From a virus, in IMG/VR virus record IMGVR_UViG_3300042566_001512, positions 124,001 through 188,000 of that record: a stretch of DNA of 64,000 bases; one strand, 5' to 3'. Below the pieces are notes generated by a model. That model had not been told where the DNA came from and did no database searches. It worked only from the letters and a program-made list of their open reading frames with translations. Both the position numbers and the translations under genes were made by a program. Position 1 is the first letter of the stretch, and each line of letters starts with the position of its first letter. Shown in pieces: positions 18,989-28,287 of the stretch.

Positions 18989-19024
18989 AGCATAATACCC
19001 AGGATCTTTCCTGGGTATTATGCT
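18989..19024. terminator. Hairpin
   Basis: Sixteen-base arms AGCATAATACCCAGGA and complement with a 4-base loop, 11 bases after the metallopeptidase stop. Confidence 0.8.
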
Positions 19025-19132
19025 CTGTGTAAAAATGTATTAGTAATAATCTTTTCGGTCATGTTGTGAAATATTTAATACTTCCGGCAAAAAAAGCTAA
19101 CCGCTTAATAGATTAATAAGGATAAATAAAAC

Positions 19133-20536
19133 ATGGAATACCAGCTAGATCCGACAGGAAAATCGTTAAGAAACAAAGTAATTAGTGAGACCAAGCCCAT
19201 TTCCCTACTAAATGGAAAAACACACCTGTTTATAATTCCTTTTGACGGGCCCTATTACGAAGAATCCCTTTTTATAAAGTACACCCCAGCTGTAGGTGAA
19301 GAAAAAATACTCTTCTCCGGCGTAGACTATTTTCCGGTCCTTCCTTACTCAGAAGCCACTCGAAAATTTAACGCACCAATTTTTGCGGGAATTGAATTTA
19401 TAGACCTGACACTAAACGGGACTGTCACTTATGCCTACCAAACGATGGGCGGCGCATACTCTACTGATCAGTCCACCATAACTGGCATAGAGGTCGGTTT
19501 TTCTGGAGACCCTAGATTTACCACTTGGGACTCGTTAGTGACACTTCCTGACGTGCCGGAGATAAGCCACCCTTGGTCTGTCGCCAACGTAGACAATATT
19601 GCAAACGCAGTGGATGAACTAGAGAAGATAGGCGTTGTTGTACACCTTAGACCTAGATTTCTACCAAGTCCAAGTGAAGAGGTTTTTATACCCACTGCTC
19701 AAGAAATAGGTCTTGGTTTTGTTCCCAACTATCCGCCGGCTACTGATCAGCAGGCTATTTTGGGCGAAGAAACACAATCGCTAATGACACCGGCCACCAC
19801 TAAGTTGGCTGTCAATGCGGAAGTAACCAGGGCACTGTCTGATATAGGTTATTTGGTGCCAGTTCAGTATGCAGGTAGCATTTATATAACAAATCCAAAG
19901 ACCACGGTAGATCACCAGGGGCGGATATACGCAATAAATCCTCAGGCTGTACCTTACACTACTACCGGGCAGTGGGACACCGATAAGCAAAACTTCATAA
20001 CCGTAAGAGCCGCCGACGTAGAAGACTGGTCACGGTTAACCTTGATGGTAGCTGGAGATGAAGAAGTAATAGACGTTTTAGGCAGAGTACTTGTTATAGA
20101 CGTAGAGCACGATAGTTCGCTGTTGCCGCAACTGATACTTAACGACGTGATATTCCTTGTCCATGGCCTGGACTACAAAATGAGCAATAACAGACTATAC
20201 GTCAAGTACCCAACTCAAACGGGTGACAAACTAGTTCTCCACACGAAAAGGTCGGCAGTCAATACTAATAGAGACAAACAAATAAATAAGGTGTTTGTGG
20301 TCCAGGACGGATCAAATACTTTTGACGTTTCTGATGTTAGTGTTAGCACTAGTAACTTACGGGTGAGTATAAATGAGTTTATTATACTCGATAGTGAGTC
20401 GAGCGACTATTCTATTTTAAATGGTGTTCTGACAATTAACTACCCAATAGGTCTGGGCGATGTTATCGAAGTAGAAAACATAGACAGCACCGTTCTGTTT
20501 GGAAAAATGTTTTTGCGCAATCTGGCAATGGATTAA
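19133..20536 (+). CDS. Fibre protein, family A (plus-strand paralogue)
   Basis: The 467-residue protein is the fourth member of the N-terminal family: SLRNKVISETK, PFDGPYYEESLFIKY, YQTMGGAYS and TWDSLVTLPDVPE sit at the spacing seen in the three minus-strand proteins. The C-terminal 200 residues contain two small beta domains (HGLDYKMSNNRLYVKY and NEFIILDSESSDYSIL) like those of the 504-residue paralogue. AAGGA is upstream. It probably attaches to the same baseplate site type. Confidence 0.65.
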   Translation: MEYQLDPTGKSLRNKVISETKPISLLNGKTHLFIIPFDGPYYEESLFIKYTPAVGEEKILFSGVDYFPVLPYSEATRKFNAPIFAGIEFIDLTLNGTVTYAYQTMGGAYSTDQSTITGIEVGFSGDPRFTTWDSLVTLPDVPEISHPWSVANVDNIANAVDELEKIGVVVHLRPRFLPSPSEEVFIPTAQEIGLGFVPNYPPATDQQAILGEETQSLMTPATTKLAVNAEVTRALSDIGYLVPVQYAGSIYITNPKTTVDHQGRIYAINPQAVPYTTTGQWDTDKQNFITVRAADVEDWSRLTLMVAGDEEVIDVLGRVLVIDVEHDSSLLPQLILNDVIFLVHGLDYKMSNNRLYVKYPTQTGDKLVLHTKRSAVNTNRDKQINKVFVVQDGSNTFDVSDVSVSTSNLRVSINEFIILDSESSDYSILNGVLTINYPIGLGDVIEVENIDSTVLFGKMFLRNLAMD

Positions 20537-20555
20537 TGACCTATCAATAAAAAGC

Positions 20556-20586
20556 ATAAATAGGAGGGTATTGCCCTCCTATTTAT
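20556..20586. terminator. Hairpin
   Basis: Thirteen-base arms ATAAATAGGAGGG and complement with a 5-base loop, followed by TTTTA. Confidence 0.75.
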
Positions 20587-20652
20587 TTTATGGCTTCTAC
20601 AACGTAGATATTAATATATAGCATTTAAAGTTTTTAATAAAAGGAATAAGTC

Positions 20653-21651
20653 GTGGAAACATCTAATAAAATAAGATCACTAAATAGAATACCGTTTGAT
20701 TTCGTTGACGGTCTTTTGGTCAAAGGAATAGGAATAGACGATTTGGTGGACACGGCGACGGAAGCCGCATCTTCTGCAGCCGCAAGTGCTGCAAGTGCTG
20801 CACAGTCAGCATACCTGGCCGGTATAAATGCTACAGCTGAAGCCGCTGCAGCCGCAGCCGATGCTGTGTATGATCAACTTGAAGACATTAAGGTGCAGAC
20901 GGAGGTAGCCAGAGACGGCGCAGTAATTTCGGCCAACTCCGCTTCAGATTATTCCAATAGTGCCCAAGGCAGCGCGTTTACGGCTTCTCAACAGGCGCAA
21001 CAAGCTGAGAATAGTGCAGTAGCGGCGAGCGCCCTGGCGGCGGCGGCAGCCGGTAGTGCTTCGACTGCTAGCGGCTACAGTGAAACGGCCCTTCAGGCAG
21101 CAATTACCGCCACAAACGAGGCACAGTCGGCGGAACAATCGGCCGCCGTAGCTACCACTAAAGCACAAGAGGCAGTCCTTGCAGCAAGTGACCCGGGTGT
21201 AGTAGCCGTAGGAGCCGACTTGTTAGGTGCAGACACAATAGGTACGGTTGCTGCCGTTTCGCAGGAAGTTGTAAAACTTGCCGGATTGGAAGAAGAAATA
21301 GTATCGCTGGCATCGGGGGTTGTTCCTACCAGAGTCGTCACAATTGCAAATGGTAACTCTATTTCTATAAACGCCGATTTGACAGACGTGGCAGTGCAAT
21401 CGAATAGTCAAGTGGACGGCACACTTACTATAAACGCACCCACAGGAACACCTGGCGATTCTCAAAGATTAATAATTAGATTAAAAACCGACAATATTCA
21501 AAACCTAGCATGGAACGGCGTGTTTCAGGGATCTTCCGTCATGCCTCTTCCCTCGGTATCCTCCGGCTTTGGATTTATTGACTATTTTGGTTTTTTCTAC
21601 GACAGCACTACTAGTAAATGGCAGCTTGTTTCTTTTGTTGGAGGTTTTTAA
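20653..21651 (+). CDS. Tail fibre protein, alanine-rich shaft
   Basis: The 332-residue protein starts at a GTG preceded by AAAAGGA. The first 30 residues hold the adaptor module (LNRIPFDFVDGLLVKG) shared with the fibres at 11340 and 27102. Residues about 35-190 are an Ala/Ser/Gln-rich coiled-coil shaft with heptad-like AASAAQSA and TASQQAQQAENS repeats, typical of trimeric fibres. A small beta domain (about 225-332) ends the protein and may be the receptor knob. The downstream 75-residue gene starts at the very next base. Confidence 0.8.
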   Translation: METSNKIRSLNRIPFDFVDGLLVKGIGIDDLVDTATEAASSAAASAASAAQSAYLAGINATAEAAAAAADAVYDQLEDIKVQTEVARDGAVISANSASDYSNSAQGSAFTASQQAQQAENSAVAASALAAAAAGSASTASGYSETALQAAITATNEAQSAEQSAAVATTKAQEAVLAASDPGVVAVGADLLGADTIGTVAAVSQEVVKLAGLEEEIVSLASGVVPTRVVTIANGNSISINADLTDVAVQSNSQVDGTLTINAPTGTPGDSQRLIIRLKTDNIQNLAWNGVFQGSSVMPLPSVSSGFGFIDYFGFFYDSTTSKWQLVSFVGGF

Positions 21652-21879
21652 ATGATTACAATAGATTTCGAAAGAACGGACGGCAACTACACTTTCAGAG
21701 ATGCGATTATACTTCCAGACGACCACGCGTTAACAGAAGAACAAATAGAAGAAATTAAAGATCGGCGCTGGTCAGAATGGTTAAAAGTATTGACGTCGCC
21801 GCCTCCTGCTCTGGACCAAGGCGCGATTGACTTTTTAGACCCAAATAACCAGGTCGATAAAGAGGTAAACAATGGCTGA
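21652..21879 (+). CDS. Small fibre-associated protein, possible chaperone
   Basis: The 75-residue acidic protein (FRDAIILPDDHALTEEQIEE, then RRWSEWLKVLTSPPPA) directly follows the fibre gene with no gap; GGAGG lies inside the fibre's last codons. It overlaps the next adhesin gene by eight bases. Small acidic proteins in this position frequently assist fibre folding; that is an inference from location. Confidence 0.55.
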   Translation: MITIDFERTDGNYTFRDAIILPDDHALTEEQIEEIKDRRWSEWLKVLTSPPPALDQGAIDFLDPNNQVDKEVNNG

Positions 21880-23647
21880 TCGTTATTGGGTAGGCGGTGG
21901 CGGCACATGGAGCTCCACTATTACGACTAACTGGAGCGAAACTAGCGGTGGAGCGGGGGGCGCTAGCGCGCCGACTAGTTTAGACGATGTCTATTTTGAT
22001 GCAAACAGTGACGCGGGAAGTCCTTTTACGGTAACTATATCTACTGGCGCAGTTAATAGAAATATTAAAGTTACGTCATTAGATCAAACAATGACTTTTG
22101 GCGGTACAGGCACTTGGTCTGTTCATGGCGACTTAGAATTTACTACCGGCGGTCTCTTGGTTAATTCTCACCAAGGAAGCATGAATTTTAATGGCACCGC
22201 CGGAGTAACTAACTACATAAAGACTAACGGAGTTGTGCTGGTGCCCGGTGGCGGGGCCAGTAATTCGCCCTTTAATATTAGATTGAATATAAATTCTGGT
22301 AAATGGGTATTAGGTTCCGCGCTTTCGATAACACCGCAAAGTTATATGGGTGGTTTTTATGTTAATGGCGGAATATTAGACACCTCGGGATATAATTTAA
22401 CAGGGGTGGGATTACAAATCACGGGATCGGCGTCAAAAGAGATATATTTAAGAAACTCCACCGTAACATTAACGTCAAGTTTCTATAATCCTTCTACTGC
22501 CGGATCTTTGTTGTTTGACGCCGGTACGTCTACTCTTAATTTTGGTGTTCTTGGCTCCATCGGCACCAGCGGACAATCTCTTAACTTTTATAATGTAAAT
22601 TTCGGCACTACATCTAGGGGTTCTTCTTCAATCGGTGGCGCGGCCGTATCTTTTAATAAGTTGACTATTGCGGATTCTGTATATAACAGCCCGGTTGTTC
22701 TTTCTGGTAATATAACAACAAACGAATTAGACATAAAGTCATATTGTACAATTATAAGTGACAGTCTTGGGACCCAAAGAACACTTACAATTAATTCCGC
22801 GTTTACTGCAAGCAGTAACCCGATATTGTTTAGGGACGTAAATGTCGCCGGGCCACTGGCTCCTATATCGGGTGCTAATTTTGGCGATGCAGGTAACAAT
22901 TCCGGTATAACGTTTCGCCCAGCAAAAACTCTTTACTCCAGATCTTCTTCGCTTTTTTTATATACATCGTTTACTTGGTCAGACACTAGTAACGGAGTAG
23001 CTAATCATTATCTTTTGCCACAGGATACCGGCATAATAGATAACAATAGTCAAAGCAATATAGCGTGGCCATATTCTGCGGCCTATTTCTTTGGTACGCT
23101 AAACGCCGAAACTAGAACCACTCCGTTGACTTTAAGTATAAACATCAGCGCCGCCACGCAGTCTTTATATTACGCTACATTTGTTGGTGATTTTAAACTA
23201 TCGAGCTCCGTTACTCTTACTACCCCAAGTGGCTCTGGAATAGGTCAAATACTATCATTCCAAGGTAACAAAAATCAAAAAATAAAGTTAAGCGGACAGC
23301 AAATAAATACAATTAGTATAAGTAAAGTTAATTCTTCTTTAGATTTAGAGAGCGATCTCAATATAGTTAATACCAGAATTTTTGATATATCCTCAGGGAC
23401 CTTTAACACTAATAACTATAACTTGACCTGTGGTTTCTTTTCATCTAGTAATACCTCCATTCGCAACATAAATTTAGGTACTAGTAAAATTACCCTGACT
23501 GGCACCGGGGTAGTTTGGAACACCGCCACTGCTACAAATCTAGTGCTTTCGGCGCAAAATTCTACAATCGCACTAAAAAACTCAGGAGATCAGAGTTTTG
23601 CCGGCGGTGGATTAAACTACGGTAAATTGTCAGTGGAGAACCCATAA
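21872..23647 (+). CDS. Adhesin-like protein with GTW repeat domain, N-terminal half of a possible split gene
   Basis: The 591-residue protein opens with RYWVGGGGTWSST, NWSETSGGAGG and LDDVYFDANSD, a domain found again inside the next ORF at about residues 112-160. The rest is Ser/Thr/Asn-rich parallel beta structure with regular short strands, consistent with a beta-helix adhesin. Its TAA overlaps the next ATG (TAATG) in another frame, and the overlap falls in the middle of a segment that is continuous in the homologous C-terminus of the next protein. AAGAGGT precedes the start. Confidence 0.65.
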   Translation: MADRYWVGGGGTWSSTITTNWSETSGGAGGASAPTSLDDVYFDANSDAGSPFTVTISTGAVNRNIKVTSLDQTMTFGGTGTWSVHGDLEFTTGGLLVNSHQGSMNFNGTAGVTNYIKTNGVVLVPGGGASNSPFNIRLNINSGKWVLGSALSITPQSYMGGFYVNGGILDTSGYNLTGVGLQITGSASKEIYLRNSTVTLTSSFYNPSTAGSLLFDAGTSTLNFGVLGSIGTSGQSLNFYNVNFGTTSRGSSSIGGAAVSFNKLTIADSVYNSPVVLSGNITTNELDIKSYCTIISDSLGTQRTLTINSAFTASSNPILFRDVNVAGPLAPISGANFGDAGNNSGITFRPAKTLYSRSSSLFLYTSFTWSDTSNGVANHYLLPQDTGIIDNNSQSNIAWPYSAAYFFGTLNAETRTTPLTLSINISAATQSLYYATFVGDFKLSSSVTLTTPSGSGIGQILSFQGNKNQKIKLSGQQINTISISKVNSSLDLESDLNIVNTRIFDISSGTFNTNNYNLTCGFFSSSNTSIRNINLGTSKITLTGTGVVWNTATATNLVLSAQNSTIALKNSGDQSFAGGGLNYGKLSVENP

Positions 23648-26600
23648 TGAAAACGGTAACGATCACTGGAGTAAATACATTTAAAGAAATATCGGACACT
23701 AATTGGAATTCCGATACTCTGACTATTGTTTTTCCAAACGCGACAACAAATATTGAGAAATGGACAGTGTATGGATCGGCGGCATATCCTGTTACTTTGT
23801 CTAGAACGGGTTCGTCGGGCTCTTTTACCCTGAACTACACGGGGACGAGCAACATATCTTCCGATTATATTAACGTATCTAACGGCGCTGGACTTCCTTC
23901 CAACACGTGGTATCTTGGGCCAAACAGTGTTAACGGCGTAAATACCTCTGGATTTATTTTTACGTATGGTGCAGTAAGGTATTGGGTGGGCGGCACCGGT
24001 ACGTGGGATCATCAAAGCGCAACAAATTGGGCATACCAAAGTGGCGGTTTCGCCGGGGCGCCGGCTCCCACTAATCTAGATGACGTGTATTTCGATAATA
24101 ATAGCAGCAGCGGAGCTTTTACAGTAACCCTCGACAGCGGTTTTGTTGGAACAGGAAGCATAAGCGGAACCACACTGACTATTACCGCCGTTACTAAGGG
24201 AACCTTGGCTGTAGGAAAAAACATCTATTATAATTTATCTAATGTTTTTGCCCCTGATGCGGACTTATCTAACATAACTATACAAAGTATACTAACCGGA
24301 ACCGGGGGGGTTGGTACGTACAGAATAAGCACTAGCTTTTCCAACGTGACAAGTAGAGCGATATATTCCGATATACCAAGATGTCGAGATCGCGCGTCGC
24401 CCACTACAAATAGTTTAAGTTTTGTTGGATCCTCTCCAATAATAATATCCGGAAGCATAGAGGATTCTTTTTCTGTAAATAGCGCTGGCTATTCGTCCGT
24501 AATCATTTTAAACTCCGGATATAATTGCCGACTGGGCGCAGCGGCTTCATTAGCACGATATTTTCTAACCGGTTCTAATAATAGAACTCTGATAAGTTCA
24601 TTAAGCGCCTCGATGGTGTTCGTATACTCTGGCGGATTTAATACAAGCAATTTAAGCGTCACACTAAGTAATTTTTTATCGGCTGGTGGATCCTTAACTA
24701 GAAACATAGATCTTACATATTCTGAAATATTTTTAAGAGACGTATATAACTATCTTAACATAGTGAGCTCGGCAAACTTAACATTTAGTTCTATAAATTC
24801 AACAATATATCTTAACTTCTACTCCGGACACGAAACGGCAGGATTTTTAACTAACAACCTGCAATACGGAAATATTATTTTTCGACCGGCACCGGCTGGA
24901 AGCTCGTATGCAATTGTATATTTTACTGGAAATCTATATTGCAGAAACCTAAACATTGAGTCCATTCAGGGTTCTACTAATGCACAAGTAAACGTATGTT
25001 TCAACAGCGGCGCTTCTTCCTCTTTGCCTGTTTACGTAAACGTTTCAGAGAAGTTTACACTTCGTGGGTCCTCCGCTCTGGCCAGAAAGACGTTAGTGGG
25101 GTCGTGTGGCGAACTCAGCGCAAGCTTTAATAAGCCATCAAAGATATACATTACAGCAAGCCAATACGACATAGATTTCGTAGATTTTAGAGACGCAGAA
25201 TTCACAAACACAGTAATATCTGGACAAAGCATTGGAAATCTTGGCAATAACGCCGGCATTCAATTTACGCCACCCAAGACCGTTTATTGGAAAAACACCT
25301 CTACTTCTTACGCCGTTTGGAAGAGTGCATCTTACGCGTTAACCGAAGACGGCGTGGGTTCTTTTGATAACTATCCATTGGCACAAGACACTGTAATTTT
25401 TACAGATGCAGGAATAGGGGCAAGTGCGTCCATTGGGTTTTTAAATCCATATGACGGACTTGCCGGCAACATCGACATGTCCAGATTAACAAAACCCCTG
25501 ACCTTTAACTGGACGGCATTTACTGGCGGTGGGGGATATAAGGGCATATACGGCGACTTTATTTTATCTAACAGCGTAACAATCAATAGCAACACTCCAA
25601 TCGCCTTCTATAATAGAAAAAATTCTATTATAGATACCAAAGGAAAGATCGCTAATGGATATTTCTTTAACAGCGAGAATTGCACCTTAACCATTCAAAG
25701 CCCATTAGTTACATCAGGAGCAGTGACTTTGGTTCGTGGTAATTTATCAATGCTTGCTGATATTACATGTGACACCTTCTCTAGTTCGGCGGTGTTCTTG
25801 AGAAGTGTTGATTTTGGTAGCAACTTTATTAATGTTACAGGATTTAACAAAGATGTAGTTTCAAGTACGTCATCTGGCACCGGCTGGTCTTGTAGTGGAA
25901 CAAAGATGTTTGTCCTACAGGGATCCCCCACTAGCGGAATAAGAAACGTTGGTGGAATAGCATCATCAAATGCCACACAGGATCAAGTGTATTCTTTCAA
26001 AGTAGCAGGTGGTTCTGATACTGTTAGAACGATTAATTTAAGTAGATTTAATAGTATCATTTTTGAAGACGAATTTACAGGATCTAATGGTATTCTGTGG
26101 AATTATATTTTTGGAGACTTAAGGTTTTCTGGTAACATGACTATAACTCCAACTCCAAGTGGAAGTGCGCATGATCTCTATTTTGTTGGATCAAAACAAC
26201 AAAACTTAACAACTAACGGCGTTAATGTACCGAGGACATGTATTATTGCAAAAGACACGGGATCTAACGTTGTTCTTCAAGATGACGTTAATTTTATTCA
26301 GCATCTTAACAATAGCCAAAAGGTTCAGCTGCAATCTGGAACCTTAAATTTAAATGGCCGTAAGCTGACTACGGTTTCGTTCTCTTCAGAAACGTCAAGT
26401 CTGAAAAGCGTTAATTTTGCAAACGGTTCTTTGGTTGTGTCCGGGTCCTCTTTTTCTAATACTTCCACGGCCTTAACTATAACGGGCCCAGGAACCATTA
26501 GCATGACGAGTAACGCGGCTAAAACGTTTGCAGGTGGAGGGTATCAGAGCTACCCTACGCTTAATCAGGGGGGAGCAGGGACTCTTACAATAACCGGAGC

Positions 26601-26961
26601 CAACGGGTTTCAGGCGATAACGGACACGGATTCGCAGTCCACTATAGTGTTTCCTTCTAACTCCACCACAAGAGTAAACGACTTTAGGCTAAGGGGCGAA
26701 CCCGGTAAAATTTTGTCACTACAATCCTCGGTATCTGGGCAGCGGGCTACGCTTACATACTCCGGGATATCGAGCGGCCCAATATTGACTAGCTACGCAT
26801 CTATTAAAGACATCTCGGTTACTGGGGCGCAGTGGAATTCTCCAGTAAATTACGGATGTGTTGACGCGGGTAATAACGTAGGTTGGAACTTTGGCAACGT
26901 TTCTCTTAAAAGAGATTTCTCGCCGTTTATGGCAGTTCCTATACCTATTGGTGCAAATTAA
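23647..26961 (+). CDS. Large adhesin-like beta-helix protein with GTW repeat domain
   Basis: The 1104-residue protein starts inside TAATG, with GGAGAA six bases upstream, so independent translation is possible. Residues 1-110 complete the repeat left unfinished by the previous ORF. A second RYWVGGTGTWDHQ domain with LDDVYFDNNSS lies at about 112-160. The remainder is long beta-solenoid-like sequence, ending with a copy of the unit that spans the ORF junction (FAGGGYQSYP to TLTITGANGF) and a terminal KRDFSPFMAVPIPIGAN. It may bind host surface glycans; this is inferred from fold and position. Confidence 0.65.
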   Translation: MKTVTITGVNTFKEISDTNWNSDTLTIVFPNATTNIEKWTVYGSAAYPVTLSRTGSSGSFTLNYTGTSNISSDYINVSNGAGLPSNTWYLGPNSVNGVNTSGFIFTYGAVRYWVGGTGTWDHQSATNWAYQSGGFAGAPAPTNLDDVYFDNNSSSGAFTVTLDSGFVGTGSISGTTLTITAVTKGTLAVGKNIYYNLSNVFAPDADLSNITIQSILTGTGGVGTYRISTSFSNVTSRAIYSDIPRCRDRASPTTNSLSFVGSSPIIISGSIEDSFSVNSAGYSSVIILNSGYNCRLGAAASLARYFLTGSNNRTLISSLSASMVFVYSGGFNTSNLSVTLSNFLSAGGSLTRNIDLTYSEIFLRDVYNYLNIVSSANLTFSSINSTIYLNFYSGHETAGFLTNNLQYGNIIFRPAPAGSSYAIVYFTGNLYCRNLNIESIQGSTNAQVNVCFNSGASSSLPVYVNVSEKFTLRGSSALARKTLVGSCGELSASFNKPSKIYITASQYDIDFVDFRDAEFTNTVISGQSIGNLGNNAGIQFTPPKTVYWKNTSTSYAVWKSASYALTEDGVGSFDNYPLAQDTVIFTDAGIGASASIGFLNPYDGLAGNIDMSRLTKPLTFNWTAFTGGGGYKGIYGDFILSNSVTINSNTPIAFYNRKNSIIDTKGKIANGYFFNSENCTLTIQSPLVTSGAVTLVRGNLSMLADITCDTFSSSAVFLRSVDFGSNFINVTGFNKDVVSSTSSGTGWSCSGTKMFVLQGSPTSGIRNVGGIASSNATQDQVYSFKVAGGSDTVRTINLSRFNSIIFEDEFTGSNGILWNYIFGDLRFSGNMTITPTPSGSAHDLYFVGSKQQNLTTNGVNVPRTCIIAKDTGSNVVLQDDVNFIQHLNNSQKVQLQSGTLNLNGRKLTTVSFSSETSSLKSVNFANGSLVVSGSSFSNTSTALTITGPGTISMTSNAAKTFAGGGYQSYPTLNQGGAGTLTITGANGFQAITDTDSQSTIVFPSNSTTRVNDFRLRGEPGKILSLQSSVSGQRATLTYSGISSGPILTSYASIKDISVTGAQWNSPVNYGCVDAGNNVGWNFGNVSLKRDFSPFMAVPIPIGAN

Positions 26962-27001
26962 CTATTATAAATTAATTTACTAATTTTTTTTAATTATATA
27001 C

Positions 27002-27037
27002 AGCATAAATGGGAGGGCGAGCCCTCCCATTTATGCT
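27002..27037. terminator. Hairpin
   Basis: Sixteen-base arms AGCATAAATGGGAGGG and complement with a 4-base loop, after the adhesin gene. Confidence 0.8.
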
Positions 27038-27101
27038 ATGGTCGCTATAAAGAATAAAATTATTTTAATGGTTTTCAATTATTTTAAACTAAGGAACACT
27101 A

Positions 27102-27962
27102 ATGGCTACACCTAATAAGTTAAGATCACTAAACAGATTACCGTTTGATTTTGTGGACGGGTTAAAGATAAAAGGAACCGACGTAACGGATTTAATGTTT
27201 TTATTTTCCGATCAGGGTGCTTCTCTCGTTGGAAAGAACGGTGGCGGTTCTGTTCAAGACAAACTCGATGAAATAGACGGCCAAGAAAATACAGTAACTG
27301 GGCAATTTTCTTTATCTATATCTGGTTATAGAAACGAAATAACGGGCACTGCTACCGCCTGTTCGGGTAGAAACAACGATGTGTCCGGGAACGATTGTTT
27401 TGTAGCAGGAGACGGCAATACTTCAAGTGGAAATTGGACAACCGCATTCGGTTATAAAAACACAATATCGCACGATCACAGTCATGTAAGAGGCGGCTAC
27501 AACGGCATTACTAGTTGGAGTGGACAAGATGTACGCTGGTCGTACCGTAACTTAGAAGCCCCACTTACCCCAGCTCGTCAACATTTTTACCTGGACTTGA
27601 GCGACAACACTGCCACCACCGCAGCATCGCAGTTAAAGCTACTAAATGGGAGCGCGTTAATAGGCATTCCAGAGTTGAGTATTTGGAAATGTAAACTGCA
27701 AGTGGTCGCAATGAGTTCTGGAATAAAGGGCGCGTCTTTCGATATATCTTTCACTATACAAAGAGGCGCTAGTTCCACAGTTTTCTTGGGCACTATTGAC
27801 ACCGTTAGTAAATTAGATTCCGGCTTAGGCACGGCCTCAAACGCAGCATCGGCATCTGTTGCATTGTCTGGAAACAATTTAGTTGTAAATATACAGCCAA
27901 GACTGGACACTGCGCTTTCTATAAAGTGGGCCGGAACGCTTGAGGTTTTGGAAGTCAGGTGA
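27102..27962 (+). CDS. Tail fibre protein with YadA-head-like repeats
   Basis: The 286-residue protein begins with the adaptor module (LNRLPFDFVDGLKIKG) of the fibres at 11340 and 20653. Residues about 65-130 have SGNDCFVAGDGNTSSGNWT and AFGYKN repeats like the left-handed coil of YadA-type trimeric adhesin heads. The C-terminal 130 residues form a beta-rich domain (RQHFYLDLSDNTAT to GTLEVLEVR). TAAGGA precedes the start, and a strong hairpin follows directly. Confidence 0.75.
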   Translation: MATPNKLRSLNRLPFDFVDGLKIKGTDVTDLMFLFSDQGASLVGKNGGGSVQDKLDEIDGQENTVTGQFSLSISGYRNEITGTATACSGRNNDVSGNDCFVAGDGNTSSGNWTTAFGYKNTISHDHSHVRGGYNGITSWSGQDVRWSYRNLEAPLTPARQHFYLDLSDNTATTAASQLKLLNGSALIGIPELSIWKCKLQVVAMSSGIKGASFDISFTIQRGASSTVFLGTIDTVSKLDSGLGTASNAASASVALSGNNLVVNIQPRLDTALSIKWAGTLEVLEVR

Positions 27963-27966
27963 CATT

Positions 27967-28005
27967 ATACGACATAAATGGGGGAGACCCCCATTTATGT
28001 CGTAT
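27967..28005. terminator. Bidirectional hairpin terminator
   Basis: Eighteen-base arms ATACGACATAAATGGGGG and complement with a 3-base loop, between convergent genes ending at 27962 and 28017. Confidence 0.85.
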
Positions 28006-28016
28006 GTTTTTGAAAT

Positions 28017-28277
28017 TCAGTCAGTGCTGGTATTTTGACTGCCGCTCACTATTACGGCACCACACCCCGCGACGTCACCTGTTTTAATCCCACGTAACGA
28101 TTTACTTGTATAGCCCGCTGTGCCCGTTACGCCAGTAACCCCGTGACCGTCGATTGGGCAACTGTGCGAATCCCCACTAATGCACATAGGTATTCCGTTT
28201 ACAAGAACAGAAGAGCCTGCGCTTATCATGGTTCCGCCGTGCGAGCTTGAGTCACCTAACCTCACTACCTTTGCCAT
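28017..28277 (-). CDS. PAAR-repeat spike tip protein
   Basis: The 86-residue protein has the PAAR layout: VVRLGDSSSHGG near the start, VLVNGIPM, DSHSCPIDGHG with the His/Cys metal ligands, and a closing GAVIVSGSQN. PAAR proteins form the sharp metal-stabilised cone on the central spike of contractile tails and pierce the outer membrane. AAAGGAG precedes the start. It follows the spike gene on the same strand with an 11-base gap, which supports the call. Confidence 0.9.
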   Translation of the reverse strand: MAKVVRLGDSSSHGGTMISAGSSVLVNGIPMCISGDSHSCPIDGHGVTGVTGTAGYTSKSLRGIKTGDVAGCGAVIVSGSQNTSTD

Positions 28278-28287
28278 GGTATCTCCT

